Shown one piece after another: positions 54,087 through 63,369 of a DNA stretch of 64,000 nt. This DNA comes from Pedobacter roseus (GTDB lineage Bacteria; Bacteroidota; Bacteroidia; Sphingobacteriales; Sphingobacteriaceae). The notes beneath the pieces are model-generated. The model saw only the letters and a list, made by a program, of their open reading frames with translations. It did no database searches and was not told the DNA's origin. Position 1 is the first letter of the stretch. The number at the start of each line of letters is the position of its first letter. The translations under genes were made by a program, and so were the position numbers. Location of the stretch: positions 5,580,001 through 5,644,000 of the forward strand of contig NZ_CP060723.1 of NCBI RefSeq assembly GCF_014395225.1, read 5' to 3'.

Positions 54087-54212
54087 ATCAGCATAAATTT
54101 ACCCCAAGCGCCAAAATCGTTAATGGCCTGTACAATTTCTTTATTACCAATTATTTTGGTGCACCTGCACAGGCTTATGAAGGTGAAGTGAGAAAGTTTG
54201 GGATTGCGAACC
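54087..54212 (+). pseudogene. Orphan fragment of an rhs gene
   Basis: The frame reads KFTPSAKIVNGLYNFFITNY and on to FGAPAQAYEG, matching the core of the Rhs protein at 49393-49520 (KFTPSAKIVNGQYYSIISDY, LGTPVQAYDD) at protein and DNA level. It has neither start nor the downstream DPIG boundary. This is the debris of an earlier rhs tip left when toxin-immunity pairs were added or displaced. Confidence 0.85.
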
Positions 54213-54216
54213 AACT

Positions 54217-54351
54217 GGCTATAAAGATGACCTGGACGTAAAATATCAATTGGTTAAAAAGACTGTAGATACCAAAAAGAAATGGGCGATAGAAGAAGTT
54301 GTTTCGGAACTTAAAAGCCAGCTTGGGGAGGATGTTGATTTGTTTAATTAA
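54217..54351 (+). pseudogene. Tail of a displaced toxin or immunity gene
   Basis: A frame without a start ends at TAA 54349-54351 and codes 44 charged, helix-prone residues (from GYKDDLDVKYQLVKK to LGEDVDLFN). It follows the orphan rhs fragment in another frame, so it may be the end of the toxin that belonged to that fragment. No family is recognised. Confidence 0.45.
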
Positions 54352-54365
54352 AAAATGCTTAAACA

Positions 54366-54932
54366 ATGTCTAAAAATATTTATGAAGATCTCGCTGCTCT
54401 TGACAAAAAGATTGGGGAAATTTTAAATAAAATGCCTGCTTCTTCATTTGACAAAGTGGATATTAAAAAGGAATTACCCATTTTTTCTTTTTTGCCCGAT
54501 AAGGAATATGAAACGCTAAAAGAAAGAATACTAATGCTTCGGCACACAATTCTAGAGACATACCTTAAAGGAGATGCAACGCTGCGAAAACTGCTGATTT
54601 CTAAACTCCCTGAATATGAAAACTTTGGTATGGTGTTTCTACCCAATAAGGATTTTTTACCGCAGGTTGAGGATAAAAAAGAATATGTATTCAACATATT
54701 AATGGCTATTTCTATTCAAAATTTGAATGATGACATAAGAGAATTAATTATTTATGTTAATGAATTAAGAAGATTATCTATTTTAAATCATATAAATTTC
54801 GATTCGTTATTGAACGATATTATTCCCTTATCATCATTTACTCCCACACTTTATTCGATATCCATGAGGGAGTTTTTTGAAAACGTTTTACTTAAACGGC
54901 CCAACCCTATTCGAGCAAAAGAGGATCATTAA
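54366..54932 (+). CDS. Orphan immunity-type protein, copy 2
   Basis: A 188-residue paralogue of the protein at 51153, with the same leader and start. The C-terminal 70 residues are almost the same in both copies, and most changes lie at residues 50-105. Because it directly follows rhs debris, this copy may have come with the displaced rhs tip, with copy 1 arising by duplication. It is the last gene of the immunity array. Confidence 0.7.
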   Translation: MSKNIYEDLAALDKKIGEILNKMPASSFDKVDIKKELPIFSFLPDKEYETLKERILMLRHTILETYLKGDATLRKLLISKLPEYENFGMVFLPNKDFLPQVEDKKEYVFNILMAISIQNLNDDIRELIIYVNELRRLSILNHINFDSLLNDIIPLSSFTPTLYSISMREFFENVLLKRPNPIRAKEDH

Positions 54933-55006
54933 CAGAAACCTCTAAATAGGCATCGCGGATTTTTGTACTCCTTTATAATTAAATCGGATTTCTAATACGA
55001 AGAGTG

Positions 55007-55900
55007 CTAAGCTTTATCCTGCAACAACAGTTTAATTACATTTTTTAGTGCCGGGTTCCGGTTCGATTCTTTCCAGATCATATACAGCTCTGTTCTTTGT
55101 GGAATATGTTTAAGCTCCACAAACTTCACGTTTTCCTGATAGCCATATTGCAGGGCAGTGGGTACAATTGCAATGCCCAAACCTTCTTCTACCAGTTTAT
55201 AAATGGTGAGTGCATTAACCGATTTGTGATAGGTTTTGGGTTTAAAGCCGTGATCTTCGCAAATACTCATCATCAGGTCGTAGTAGAATGGACTGTCATC
55301 GCTTGAGAAAAAAATGAAAGGCTCGTCACCCAATTTTTTTACTCCTTCAAAACTTGCCTTCTTCATAGGGTGGCTTTTGGGCAGTACCAGCGAAAAAGTA
55401 TCCTGATGGATCATGTGTTTCGAAATACCCGGTTTAAACTGTTGCATCCGCACAAAACCTACGTCGAGCATATCTTTTTCCAGTAATTCGATCTGTAGTT
55501 TATTGGGCATTTCATCCAGATTGGTCCTGATCTCCGGAAAATCTTTGTTAAGCTTAAAAATAACTTCTGGTACAATTTTTTGTGCTGCCGAACCTAAAAA
55601 ACCGATCCGGAGTTCCCCTTGTTTGCCTTCTGTAATATTAGTCAGCTGTTTTTTAATATTCTCGATATGGCTAAAGAGAAAATCTACTTCATCTTTAAGG
55701 TAAAGGCCAGCTTCGGTAAGTGTTACTTTTTTCTTGTTCCGATCAAAGAGTGGAGCGTTAAAAATTTCCTCCATTTGTTTAATCTGCCGGCTCAGTCCTG
55801 GCTGGGAAATAAAAAGGCGATCGGCAGCCTTTCTAAACTTCAGTTCCTCGGCCAATACCTGAAAATATTTTAAATGCCTAAGTTCTATTTGATAACTCAT
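55007..55900 (-). CDS. LysR-type transcriptional regulator, divergent from hutH
   Basis: A 297-residue regulator with an N-terminal winged helix-turn-helix (LRHLKYFQVLAEELKFRKAADRLFISQPGLSRQIKQME, core KAADRLFISQPGLSRQIKQ) and a C-terminal periplasmic-binding-protein-like effector domain (ELRIGFLGSAAQKIVPEVIF). It is divergent from hutH with 76 bases between the start codons and an inverted repeat right beside its own start, so it probably controls histidine breakdown and itself. Regulators of hut genes are more often GntR-type HutC, so this would be a departure. Confidence 0.9.
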   Translation of the reverse strand: MSYQIELRHLKYFQVLAEELKFRKAADRLFISQPGLSRQIKQMEEIFNAPLFDRNKKKVTLTEAGLYLKDEVDFLFSHIENIKKQLTNITEGKQGELRIGFLGSAAQKIVPEVIFKLNKDFPEIRTNLDEMPNKLQIELLEKDMLDVGFVRMQQFKPGISKHMIHQDTFSLVLPKSHPMKKASFEGVKKLGDEPFIFFSSDDSPFYYDLMMSICEDHGFKPKTYHKSVNALTIYKLVEEGLGIAIVPTALQYGYQENVKFVELKHIPQRTELYMIWKESNRNPALKNVIKLLLQDKA

Positions 55901-55904
55901 AGTT

Positions 55905-55959
55905 ATTACATGATGATGTAATTGGTATTTATAGGTATCAAATATAGGGCTTATTTTTG
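55905..55959 (+). promoter_or_regulatory. Operator and promoter region of hutHU
   Basis: ATTACAT (55905-55911) and ATGTAAT (55916-55922) form a perfect 7-base inverted repeat around GATG, fitting a LysR-type T-N11-A site. It abuts the regulator's start codon at 55900. A -7 box TATTTTTG lies at 55952-55959, 17 bases before the hutH ATG, with no TTG at the normal distance, as expected for an activated promoter. Confidence 0.65.
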
Positions 55960-55976
55960 TTTAAAACCTTTATGAT

Positions 55977-57509
55977 ATGAGTGAGCAACAGATTTTTAAT
56001 TACGGAACGGATCATTTAACCGCTAAACTGGCTTTGGCCATCAGCAATGGTGAGATCAAAGGCGTATTGAGTGCCGTTACCCGGGATAAAGTGCTTGAAA
56101 GCAGTAAGGTGGTAGAACGGATTGCCGTTTCCGGTAAAGCGGTTTATGGCATCAATACCGGTTTTGGTCCTTTATGTACTTCCATGATTTCGGCAGTTGA
56201 CACCCGTAAATTACAAGAGAATATTTTGAAAAGCCATGCTGTTGGCGTAGGTGAACCGATAGATAGCGAAATATCAAAACTGATGTTGGTTTTAAAACTG
56301 CAGGCTTTAGCTCAGGGCTACTCCGGCATTAAAATCGAAACACTCGATCGAATGATCTGGTTTTTAGAAACCGGTGCCACTCCTGTGGTGCCCAAACAAG
56401 GTTCTGTTGGCGCCTCTGGCGATCTTGCGCCGCTTTCTCATCTTTTTTTGCCTTTAATTGGTTTAGGTAAGGTGCATTATAAAGGCGGAATTATTGCCAC
56501 AGCTCAACTTTTAACAGCACATGAAATACAGCCTTTACAATTAGGCCCCAAAGAAGGACTGGCTTTAATTAACGGAACGCAGTTTATTGCAGCGCATGCC
56601 GTTAAAGTAGTACAGCGTTTGGAAAATGTGCTAAATTCTGCTGATGTTATTGCTGCGTTGATGATTGAAGGTTTGCAAGGGTCAGAAAAACCTTTTCATG
56701 CACAACTTCATCAGTTAAGGCCATACCCTGCAAATATTGCCGTAGCAGAGCAGGTGCGGAAACTGCTGCAAGGTTCTGAAATCATGAAATCGCATGCCGA
56801 TTGTGCCAAAGTACAAGATCCATATTCATTAAGGTGTATTCCACAGGTGCATGGCGCTTCCAGAACGGCTTGGTTACATTTAAAAGAAGCTTTAGAAATC
56901 GAACTGAATTCGGTAACGGATAACCCCGTAATATTTAGCGATGATTTAACGATCAGCGGAGGCAATTTCCATGGTCAGCCCCTGGCTTTACCACTCGATT
57001 ATGCCTGTTTAGCCGCTTCAGAGATCGGAAACATCAGCGATAGACGGATTTACCTCTCTCTGGAAGGAAATACGCCTGGCGTGCCGAAATTGCTGATGAA
57101 AGAAACCGGATTAAATTCTGGTTTTATGATTGTTCAATATACCTCGGCAGCTTTGGCCAGCGAAAATAAAGGTCTTTGTTTCCCGGCCAGCGCCGATAGT
57201 ATTCCAACCTCGCTTGGTCAGGAAGATCATGTAAGCATGGGCTCCATTAGTGGCCGTAAAGCCCTACAGGTGATTGAAAATGTAGAGAAAATCCTTGGTA
57301 TTGAGTTGTTCTGTGCTGCACAGGCTGTCGATTATCATGATCCATTAAAACCTGGTAAAATATTGGCTGCGGTGCACGATTTTGTGCGTACAGAAATCGA
57401 TCATTTTGAAGAAGATCAGATTATGTATGATAGGATGGAAAATGCCATCCAAATGGTACAGGAAGGAAAAATTGTGGCCACCGCAATCAGGGCTGAACAG
57501 GATTTATAA
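55977..57509 (+). CDS. hutH: Histidine ammonia-lyase
   Basis: A 510-residue cytosolic enzyme that converts L-histidine to trans-urocanate and ammonia, the first step of histidine use. The MIO cofactor forms from the Ala-Ser-Gly at residues 146-148 in GSVGASGDLAPLSHL. Other family motifs are YGINTGFGPL, NGTQF and QDPYSLRC. The length is typical. The Bacteroidota promoter box precedes it and hutU follows 18 bases after its stop. Confidence 0.96.
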   Translation: MSEQQIFNYGTDHLTAKLALAISNGEIKGVLSAVTRDKVLESSKVVERIAVSGKAVYGINTGFGPLCTSMISAVDTRKLQENILKSHAVGVGEPIDSEISKLMLVLKLQALAQGYSGIKIETLDRMIWFLETGATPVVPKQGSVGASGDLAPLSHLFLPLIGLGKVHYKGGIIATAQLLTAHEIQPLQLGPKEGLALINGTQFIAAHAVKVVQRLENVLNSADVIAALMIEGLQGSEKPFHAQLHQLRPYPANIAVAEQVRKLLQGSEIMKSHADCAKVQDPYSLRCIPQVHGASRTAWLHLKEALEIELNSVTDNPVIFSDDLTISGGNFHGQPLALPLDYACLAASEIGNISDRRIYLSLEGNTPGVPKLLMKETGLNSGFMIVQYTSAALASENKGLCFPASADSIPTSLGQEDHVSMGSISGRKALQVIENVEKILGIELFCAAQAVDYHDPLKPGKILAAVHDFVRTEIDHFEEDQIMYDRMENAIQMVQEGKIVATAIRAEQDL

Positions 57510-57527
57510 GAATTAAAATTACAGGAA

Positions 57528-59533
57528 ATGGATTTTAAAGCACAGCTATTGGCAGGTATTCCTTCGGTTTTACCCGCAAAAAAGGTAAGAAATGCGCAAT
57601 TGAGCCATGCGCCGGTACGGAGAGCGGTATTAAATGCTGCGGAAAAAAAACTGAGCATTAAAAATGCGCTGCGTTATTTCCCCGAAGCATGGCACCAGGA
57701 ACTCGCAAAAGAGTTTTTAAGTGAACTGGAAAACTACGGACACATTTACATGTACCGTTTTATGCCCGATTATGCCATTTATGCACGGCCAATAAGCGAA
57801 TATCCTTGCCGTACGCCACATGCTGCCGCCATTATGCTCATGATCCAGAATAATTTGGATCAGGCCATTGCACAGCATCCTGAAGAACTGATTACTTATG
57901 GCGGCAATGGAAGCGTGTTCCAAAACTGGGCACAATATTTACTCACCATGCAATACCTCGCCACAATGACCGATCAGCAAACGCTGAATATTTATAGCGG
58001 GCATCCACAGGGTTTATTCCCATCAAGCACTGCCGCACCTCGTGTGGTGGTTACCAATGGCATGATGATACCGAATTATTCTTCGCCTGAGGATCTTGAA
58101 AAATTTAACGCTTTAGGTGTAACTCAATATGGGCAAATGACTGCTGGTTCGTACATGTATATTGGGCCACAAGGGATAGTTCATGGTACGGCGATTACCT
58201 TAATGAACGCTTTCCGAAAAAAAGGATTTTATGGAAAAGATACCGCCGGTAAAATTTTCCTTACGGCCGGTTTAGGTGGAATGAGTGGAGCGCAAACCAA
58301 AGCTGGAAATATTGTGGGCTGCATTACGGTATGTGCCGAGGTAAATCCGAAAGCGGCAACCAAAAGGCACCAACAGGGTTGGGTAGATGAGCTGATTGAT
58401 AATTTAGATGAACTGGTGAAAAGGGTTGTATTGGCTCAAAGTGAAAAACAAACCGTCTCACTGGCTTATATTGGAAATGTGGTAGATGTTTGGGAGCGTT
58501 TTGATGAAGAAAATATTCAAGTAGCAATAGGTTCCGACCAAACTTCGCTCCATAATCCTTACTCCGGGGTTATTACCCCGCAGGTTTAAGTTTTGAAGAA
58601 GCCAATGAAATGATGGCCAATGCGGCTGAACAATTTAAAACTGATGTCCGGGCTTCATTAAAAAGACATGCTGCGAGCGTTAACAAACATACTGTTAAGG
58701 GAACCTACTTTTTTGATTATGGAAATGCCTTTTTACTGGAATGCAGTAGGGCAGGTGCCGATGTGATGGCGCCAAATGGAGTAGATTTCAAATATCCCTC
58801 TTACGTAGAAGATATCTTAGGCCCCTTGTGTTTCGATTATGGTTTTGGGCCCTTTAGGTGGGTTTGTGCATCGGGTAATGAAAAGGATCTCGATCTAACC
58901 GATCGAATGGCCAAAGAGGTGATGGAAGAAATTAAATTGACTGCCCCATCCGAAATACAACAACAGTTACAGGATAACATCAACTGGATTACTGCGGCAA
59001 AAGAAAATAGATTGGTGGTGGGTTCAAAAGCCCGTATCCTTTACGCTGATGCCGAAGGCCGTGCAAAAATTGCACTGCGATTTAATGAAGCTATTAAAAC
59101 CGGCCAATTGTCTGCCCCAGTGATTTTAGGTAGAGATCATCACGATGTAAGCGGGACGGATTCACCTTTTAGGGAGACCAGCAATATTTACGATGGAAGC
59201 AGATTTACCGCCGATATGGCCATTCATAATGTGATTGGCGATAGTTTTAGGGGTGCAACCTGGGTTTCGATCCATAATGGTGGTGGTGTAGGCTGGGGCG
59301 AAGTGATAAACGGTGGCTTCGGAATGGTGCTTGATGGAACCGAACAAGCTGCAGAAAAATTACAGAACATGCTTTTTTATGATGTAAACAATGGTATTGC
59401 CCGAAGAAGCTGGGCCCGTAATAAGGAAGCCCGTTTCGCCATCGAACGCGAAATGGAACGCACGGCTACTTTAAAAATTACATTGCCTAACCTGGTCGAT
59501 GATGAAGTATTGGATGGCTTAGGAATAGAGTAG
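57528..59533 (+). pseudogene. hutU: Urocanate hydratase with a one-base frameshift
   Basis: The enzyme turns urocanate into imidazolonepropionate using tightly bound NAD. The frame from 57528 codes the N-terminal part (YGGNGSVFQNWAQY, GQMTAGSYMYIGPQGI, GGMSGAQTKAGNIVG) and breaks at HNPYSG, ending at 58589. The rest continues in another frame (EEANEMMANAAEQFKTDVR to the end at 59533). One missing G in the run at 58566-58569 explains it: adding one G gives YSGGYYPAGLSFEEANEMM, the expected family sequence. Restored, the protein has about 668 residues, in the range of the long Bacteroidota form. Pseudogene or sequencing error. Confidence 0.92.
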
Positions 59534-59565
59534 GTTTTTACCACAGAGGCTTTTTTGGAGGGTTT

Positions 59566-59640
59566 CGTCATTCCCGCGCAGTCGGGAATCTTAATGCACC
59601 CTGTCAAGCGTTACGATTCCTAATCAAGTTAGGAATGACG
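59566..59640. repeat. REP-like inverted-repeat element, second copy
   Basis: CGTCATTCC (59566-59574) and GGAATGACG (59632-59640) are inverted arms matching those at 12494-12578. A nearby hairpin TTCCCG-CGCAGT-CGGGAA lies at 59571-59588. Beyond it (59650-59765) CCACAGAG and CTTTGTGG-like segments form a second degenerate element. It fills the gap between convergent hutU and the kinase gene, with no ORF of note. Confidence 0.7.
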
Positions 59641-59786
59641 ATTTTCTTTTTAGCCACAGAGACACTGAAACCACGGAATATGCTCCGCGTATTGTAACCC
59701 CGAGCTTAGTAGTTGTTTATCTAATAAAAAACTTCGTGTTCCCTGTGCCTTTGTGGTGAATACCTTTGCGCTAAAAATGCGATAAA

Positions 59787-62282
59787 TTACCTTAAAGGCA
59801 AAGTAAAATGAAAAGTAGAGCCTATACCTTCCTCACTTTCGGCCCATATTTTACCATTGTGCCTTTCTATAATCTCGGCACTTAAGTAAAGTCCAATTCC
59901 AAAACCCGAAATGGTATGGTTGCCCTTTACACGATAATAACGTTCAAAAAGTTTGTCAATATCATCAGGTTTTATGCCTATACCTTCATCTTTGATTTCA
60001 ACTTCAACCTCAGTATCATGTAATTTGCAGGTTACCTCTATACGTGTACCATTATCCGAGTATTTTAATCCGTTGCTGATCAGGTTAGAAATTACATTGC
60101 CAATTTTATCGCGGTCGGCATTGATAGTTACCTCACAGGTTGGGTTTAATATAATCTGATGGGATGATTGCGAAATGTACATTTCCTCAATCGTTTCTTT
60201 TAAAAGTGTACCCAAGCTAAAATCGCTTTTTTCGATTAATAGCTTACTCGATTCCAGGCGCGATACGTTTAAAAAACCATTAATCATGGTTGTCATTTTT
60301 CTGATCTGGTTATGCGTTTTGTCTAAAGCAACGATCGAATAATTGTCTTCATCTTTTTTTGCCTTCCGTTGCAAAACCTGAACAAAACCGTTAATGGCCG
60401 TTAGCGGTGTTTTTAATTCATGACTTACCATACCGATAAAATCATTTTTCCTCAATTCATCCAGTTTTTGCTCAGTAATGTCGATAAACAGCCCTGAATA
60501 TTCAGTTGCATTTCCATGTTGGTCTACAAATACCTTTCCGGTGGCCCTTACCCATTTTTCTTCTCCGGTGATTAAATTATTGACCGTGTACTCGTTATCG
60601 CTGGATAGATGCCTGGTTAAGGCATTTTTTAGTGCCTTATTTAGGATATCGTGATATTCAGGGTTGATGGCTTTCATAATAGACTCCATTGTTGCAGGCT
60701 GATCTAATGGCAGTCCTAATAAATCCTTAACAAAGCCAGACATGGTTATATCAAGTGTTTTCGGATTTATACTCCAGGTACCCATTTTGCCTGTTTCTAT
60801 CGCCTGACGGAGTTTTTCTTCACTATCAGCCAGCTTATTTACATATTGGATCAGGTCTTCGTGTGTTTGGGCAAGTTCTTCATTGGTGGTGGCCAACTCT
60901 TCGTTTGCAGCTGCCATTTCCATATTAATATCCTGAAGTTCTTCCTGGTAAAGTTTTCGTTCCGTAATATCCGGGCTCACCGTAGCCATAGCGATAACCT
61001 CATCATTTTTTTCGTTTCTAATTGCGAAACCATTCCATTCAATCCAAAAGGGTTTTCCAGTTTTTTCGTTCCAGAAACGGATTTCTTCCCTAAAGTTTTG
61101 ATTCTGCAAAATGCCCGGTAAAAGTTGTTTTGCAATCGATTGGTCTTCAGGATAAACGCAATCTAAAATGGTTCTGTTAGCAATACTTTCCCAGCCCAGT
61201 TTCTTTATCGCAGCAGGATTCAGGTACTGGATAGACATATCCAGCTCAACCAGACCGATAAATTCGGAACTTGCTTCAATAAGTTTACTCAGGTTTAACC
61301 GCTCCAGTTCAATTAATTTTCTTTCGGTAATATCAACACAGGAACTGATGTAGCCCGCAAAAGAACCATCGGCGTGGAAACGCGGCGGACCGCTGGCCAA
61401 CAACCACCTGTAATCACCTTTTTTACTCAGGATCCTGAATTCGCCCGCAAATGGTTTTTTTGCTGCAAGGGCTAAACGATAGATGTTTTCATACCTGTCG
61501 CGGTCGTCGGGGTGGATTAAATTCGTCCAGTTAAAGTCCAGAAGGTCTTTCATCGATTTACCCGTTAAATCCATCCAGGGTTTATTAAAATATACGGCAT
61601 TCCCGGTTTCATCGCCTACGGCAATAAAAATATCTGTGCCTTCTGCCATCGTTTTAAAGCGTTTTTCACTTTCCGAAAGCTGGTTGAAACGTTCTATGAC
61701 CCTTAATTCCAGTTCATTATTTAAAACGTGTAAGGTTTCCTGTGTCTCCTGCAGTTCTTCATTTGTGGATACCAGCTCTTCATTAGTGGCCGCAAGTTCT
61801 TCTACTGTGGCGGCCAGTTCTTCATTTAATGCTTGCTCACGTTCCAGCGCTTCAGCCTTCTCCTGTTCTCTTTCTATTGCCTCCTGCCTAAGCACACGCT
61901 CCGTTACATCGATTGCCGTGTGTAAAATGCAGATTGTTTTTCCTTCATTATTTTTTATCGCACGGTACTCGAAGTCGAAATAAAAAGTTTGCAGTTTGCC
62001 ATCTATTATTAGATCAGCTGCGGTATCTTTTCCGGAAATCACCAATCCCTCGAGCCATACTTTTCTGAACATTTCAATAAAAGGCTGACCCTTTAACTCA
62101 GGCAAAGCGTCTTCCAGCGATTTTCCGATAATGCTCCTGTCTTTACCCCAGATTCTGAGCATGGCATCATTAGCAGCCTGGATGATCGCAGTTTCTCCAA
62201 CGTGTACAGCAGTGGCCGTATGAGTTAAGTTAAAAACTTCTAATAGTTGATCGTTGCTTAAAAGATGAACGGATTGACTCAT
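59787..62282 (-). CDS. Multi-PAS sensor histidine kinase
   Basis: An 831-residue cytosolic hybrid-free kinase without membrane segments. There are four PAS-type domains at about 10-130, 205-325, 330-450 and 500-610, each ending in an ITERKL/ITEQK-type motif. Two coiled-coil stretches made of ELAATNEEL-type heptads lie at about 140-195 and 455-490. The HisKA box is SHELKTPL with H621, followed by an ATPase domain (NLISNGLKYSDNG, DEGIGI, GFGIGLYL). No response regulator is adjacent, so the output is unknown. The plural PAS domains suggest sensing of redox, light or a small ligand. Confidence 0.93.
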   Translation of the reverse strand: MSQSVHLLSNDQLLEVFNLTHTATAVHVGETAIIQAANDAMLRIWGKDRSIIGKSLEDALPELKGQPFIEMFRKVWLEGLVISGKDTAADLIIDGKLQTFYFDFEYRAIKNNEGKTICILHTAIDVTERVLRQEAIEREQEKAEALEREQALNEELAATVEELAATNEELVSTNEELQETQETLHVLNNELELRVIERFNQLSESEKRFKTMAEGTDIFIAVGDETGNAVYFNKPWMDLTGKSMKDLLDFNWTNLIHPDDRDRYENIYRLALAAKKPFAGEFRILSKKGDYRWLLASGPPRFHADGSFAGYISSCVDITERKLIELERLNLSKLIEASSEFIGLVELDMSIQYLNPAAIKKLGWESIANRTILDCVYPEDQSIAKQLLPGILQNQNFREEIRFWNEKTGKPFWIEWNGFAIRNEKNDEVIAMATVSPDITERKLYQEELQDINMEMAAANEELATTNEELAQTHEDLIQYVNKLADSEEKLRQAIETGKMGTWSINPKTLDITMSGFVKDLLGLPLDQPATMESIMKAINPEYHDILNKALKNALTRHLSSDNEYTVNNLITGEEKWVRATGKVFVDQHGNATEYSGLFIDITEQKLDELRKNDFIGMVSHELKTPLTAINGFVQVLQRKAKKDEDNYSIVALDKTHNQIRKMTTMINGFLNVSRLESSKLLIEKSDFSLGTLLKETIEEMYISQSSHQIILNPTCEVTINADRDKIGNVISNLISNGLKYSDNGTRIEVTCKLHDTEVEVEIKDEGIGIKPDDIDKLFERYYRVKGNHTISGFGIGLYLSAEIIERHNGKIWAESEEGIGSTFHFTLPLR

Positions 62283-62366
62283 TTTGGGATATTAAGGGAT
62301 AATTTAAAATAAATACTTGTTTAAATTCAATTATGTAAGCGTAAATCTGTAGGTATTGGATTTTAA

Positions 62367-63269
62367 TTATATACTAACCATAACCTCCTTAAAAAGGTTT
62401 TTAATAACATGAATTTCAGTTGCATATTGCGTATTTTTCCTACAACCAAAATATAACGTGTTTTTTAATGGGGCAGTACCTTCCCAAATTATCTTGATTT
62501 TTTCTTCATCAACCTCTTTCTTGCAAAGAAAATCGGGGATAATAGCCAAACCTTTTCCACCCGAAAGGCACCTGACAATAGAATTGAGGTTGGGTACGAT
62601 ATAATTAGGCCTGAAATCGGCGCGTTTACCGAAATTAAGTTGCCAAAAGCGTAAAAGGTGCTCCATATCGCCTGCGGTACCATACCATTTCTGCTGTTTT
62701 AACCATTCCTCCATACCTGATAAATCATTTTTCTTTGCCAAAGAATCAAAGGTTTGTCCATCAGTTTCTATTCCGCCTACCAAAACAATCGTTTCAGAAG
62801 AAAAAGCTTCATGTTCAATATTGGGCGAATTTCCTTTTTGTGGGGTGATGATCAAATCTAATATGCCTTTGTCCAGTTGATCCAGCATTTCAGGGTATTC
62901 GCCAAAGCGGATGATTACATTAAAGGGAAGGGTGGAGATATATTGTTCAAGTGTGATCTGAAAAGTTTCGAAACACATGCCCACACTAATGGTTGGTGTA
63001 TGTTTTTCTGTGCTTTTTTGGAAATGTTTTTCTGCATCCTCAAGTTTGGACAGGGGCTCTACGATGAAATTATAGAGTACTTTCCCTTTTTCTGTCGGGA
63101 TCATTTTTCGGCCTGTACGTTCAAACAGTTTATAACCCACATAACTTTCCAATGAGCTTAAATGCAAACTCACACCAGGTTGCGATATAAAGAGGCTTTC
63201 GGCCGCACCGGTTAATGTCCCCGTTTTATAAATCGCTTTAAAGCTTCGGTACCATTCTAAGTTCACCAT
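62367..63269 (-). CDS. LysR-type transcriptional regulator, divergent from quinone reductase gene
   Basis: A 300-residue regulator with the N-terminal winged helix-turn-helix (YKTGTLTGAAESLFISQPGVSLHLSSLE, core TGAAESLFISQPGVSLHLSS) and an effector-binding domain (TISVGMCFETFQITLEQYI). It is divergent from the MdaB-like gene across 100 bases and probably controls it in response to a redox or quinone-like signal. The family is certain; the signal is inferred from the neighbour. Confidence 0.9.
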   Translation of the reverse strand: MVNLEWYRSFKAIYKTGTLTGAAESLFISQPGVSLHLSSLESYVGYKLFERTGRKMIPTEKGKVLYNFIVEPLSKLEDAEKHFQKSTEKHTPTISVGMCFETFQITLEQYISTLPFNVIIRFGEYPEMLDQLDKGILDLIITPQKGNSPNIEHEAFSSETIVLVGGIETDGQTFDSLAKKNDLSGMEEWLKQQKWYGTAGDMEHLLRFWQLNFGKRADFRPNYIVPNLNSIVRCLSGGKGLAIIPDFLCKKEVDEEKIKIIWEGTAPLKNTLYFGCRKNTQYATEIHVIKNLFKEVMVSI

Positions 63270-63293
63270 AATTTGTTATTATAATTCTGATAC

Positions 63294-63344
63294 AAAGCTA
63301 TGAATTAACTTGTTTTAATAATAGCTTTAAGTGCAGTAATTTTG
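63294..63344 (+). promoter_or_regulatory. Operator and promoter of the MdaB-like gene
   Basis: AAAGCTAT (63294-63301) and ATAGCTTT (63321-63328) form an 8-base perfect inverted repeat with a 19-base spacer, which could hold a regulator dimer or two half-sites. A TAATTTTG -7 box is at 63337-63344, with a TTG at 63310-63312, 24 bases upstream (slightly long). Confidence 0.6.
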
Positions 63345-63369
63345 CCTTATCAAAATAGAAAAAAACGAA

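Noticed and set aside
9300..54932. Prophage or tailocin instead of a T6SS
   Set aside because: gp25-like, VgrG and sheath genes are also phage-like, but TssH, TssK, TssN, TssO, TssR and Hcp are all present and there are no capsid, terminase, integrase or lysis genes.
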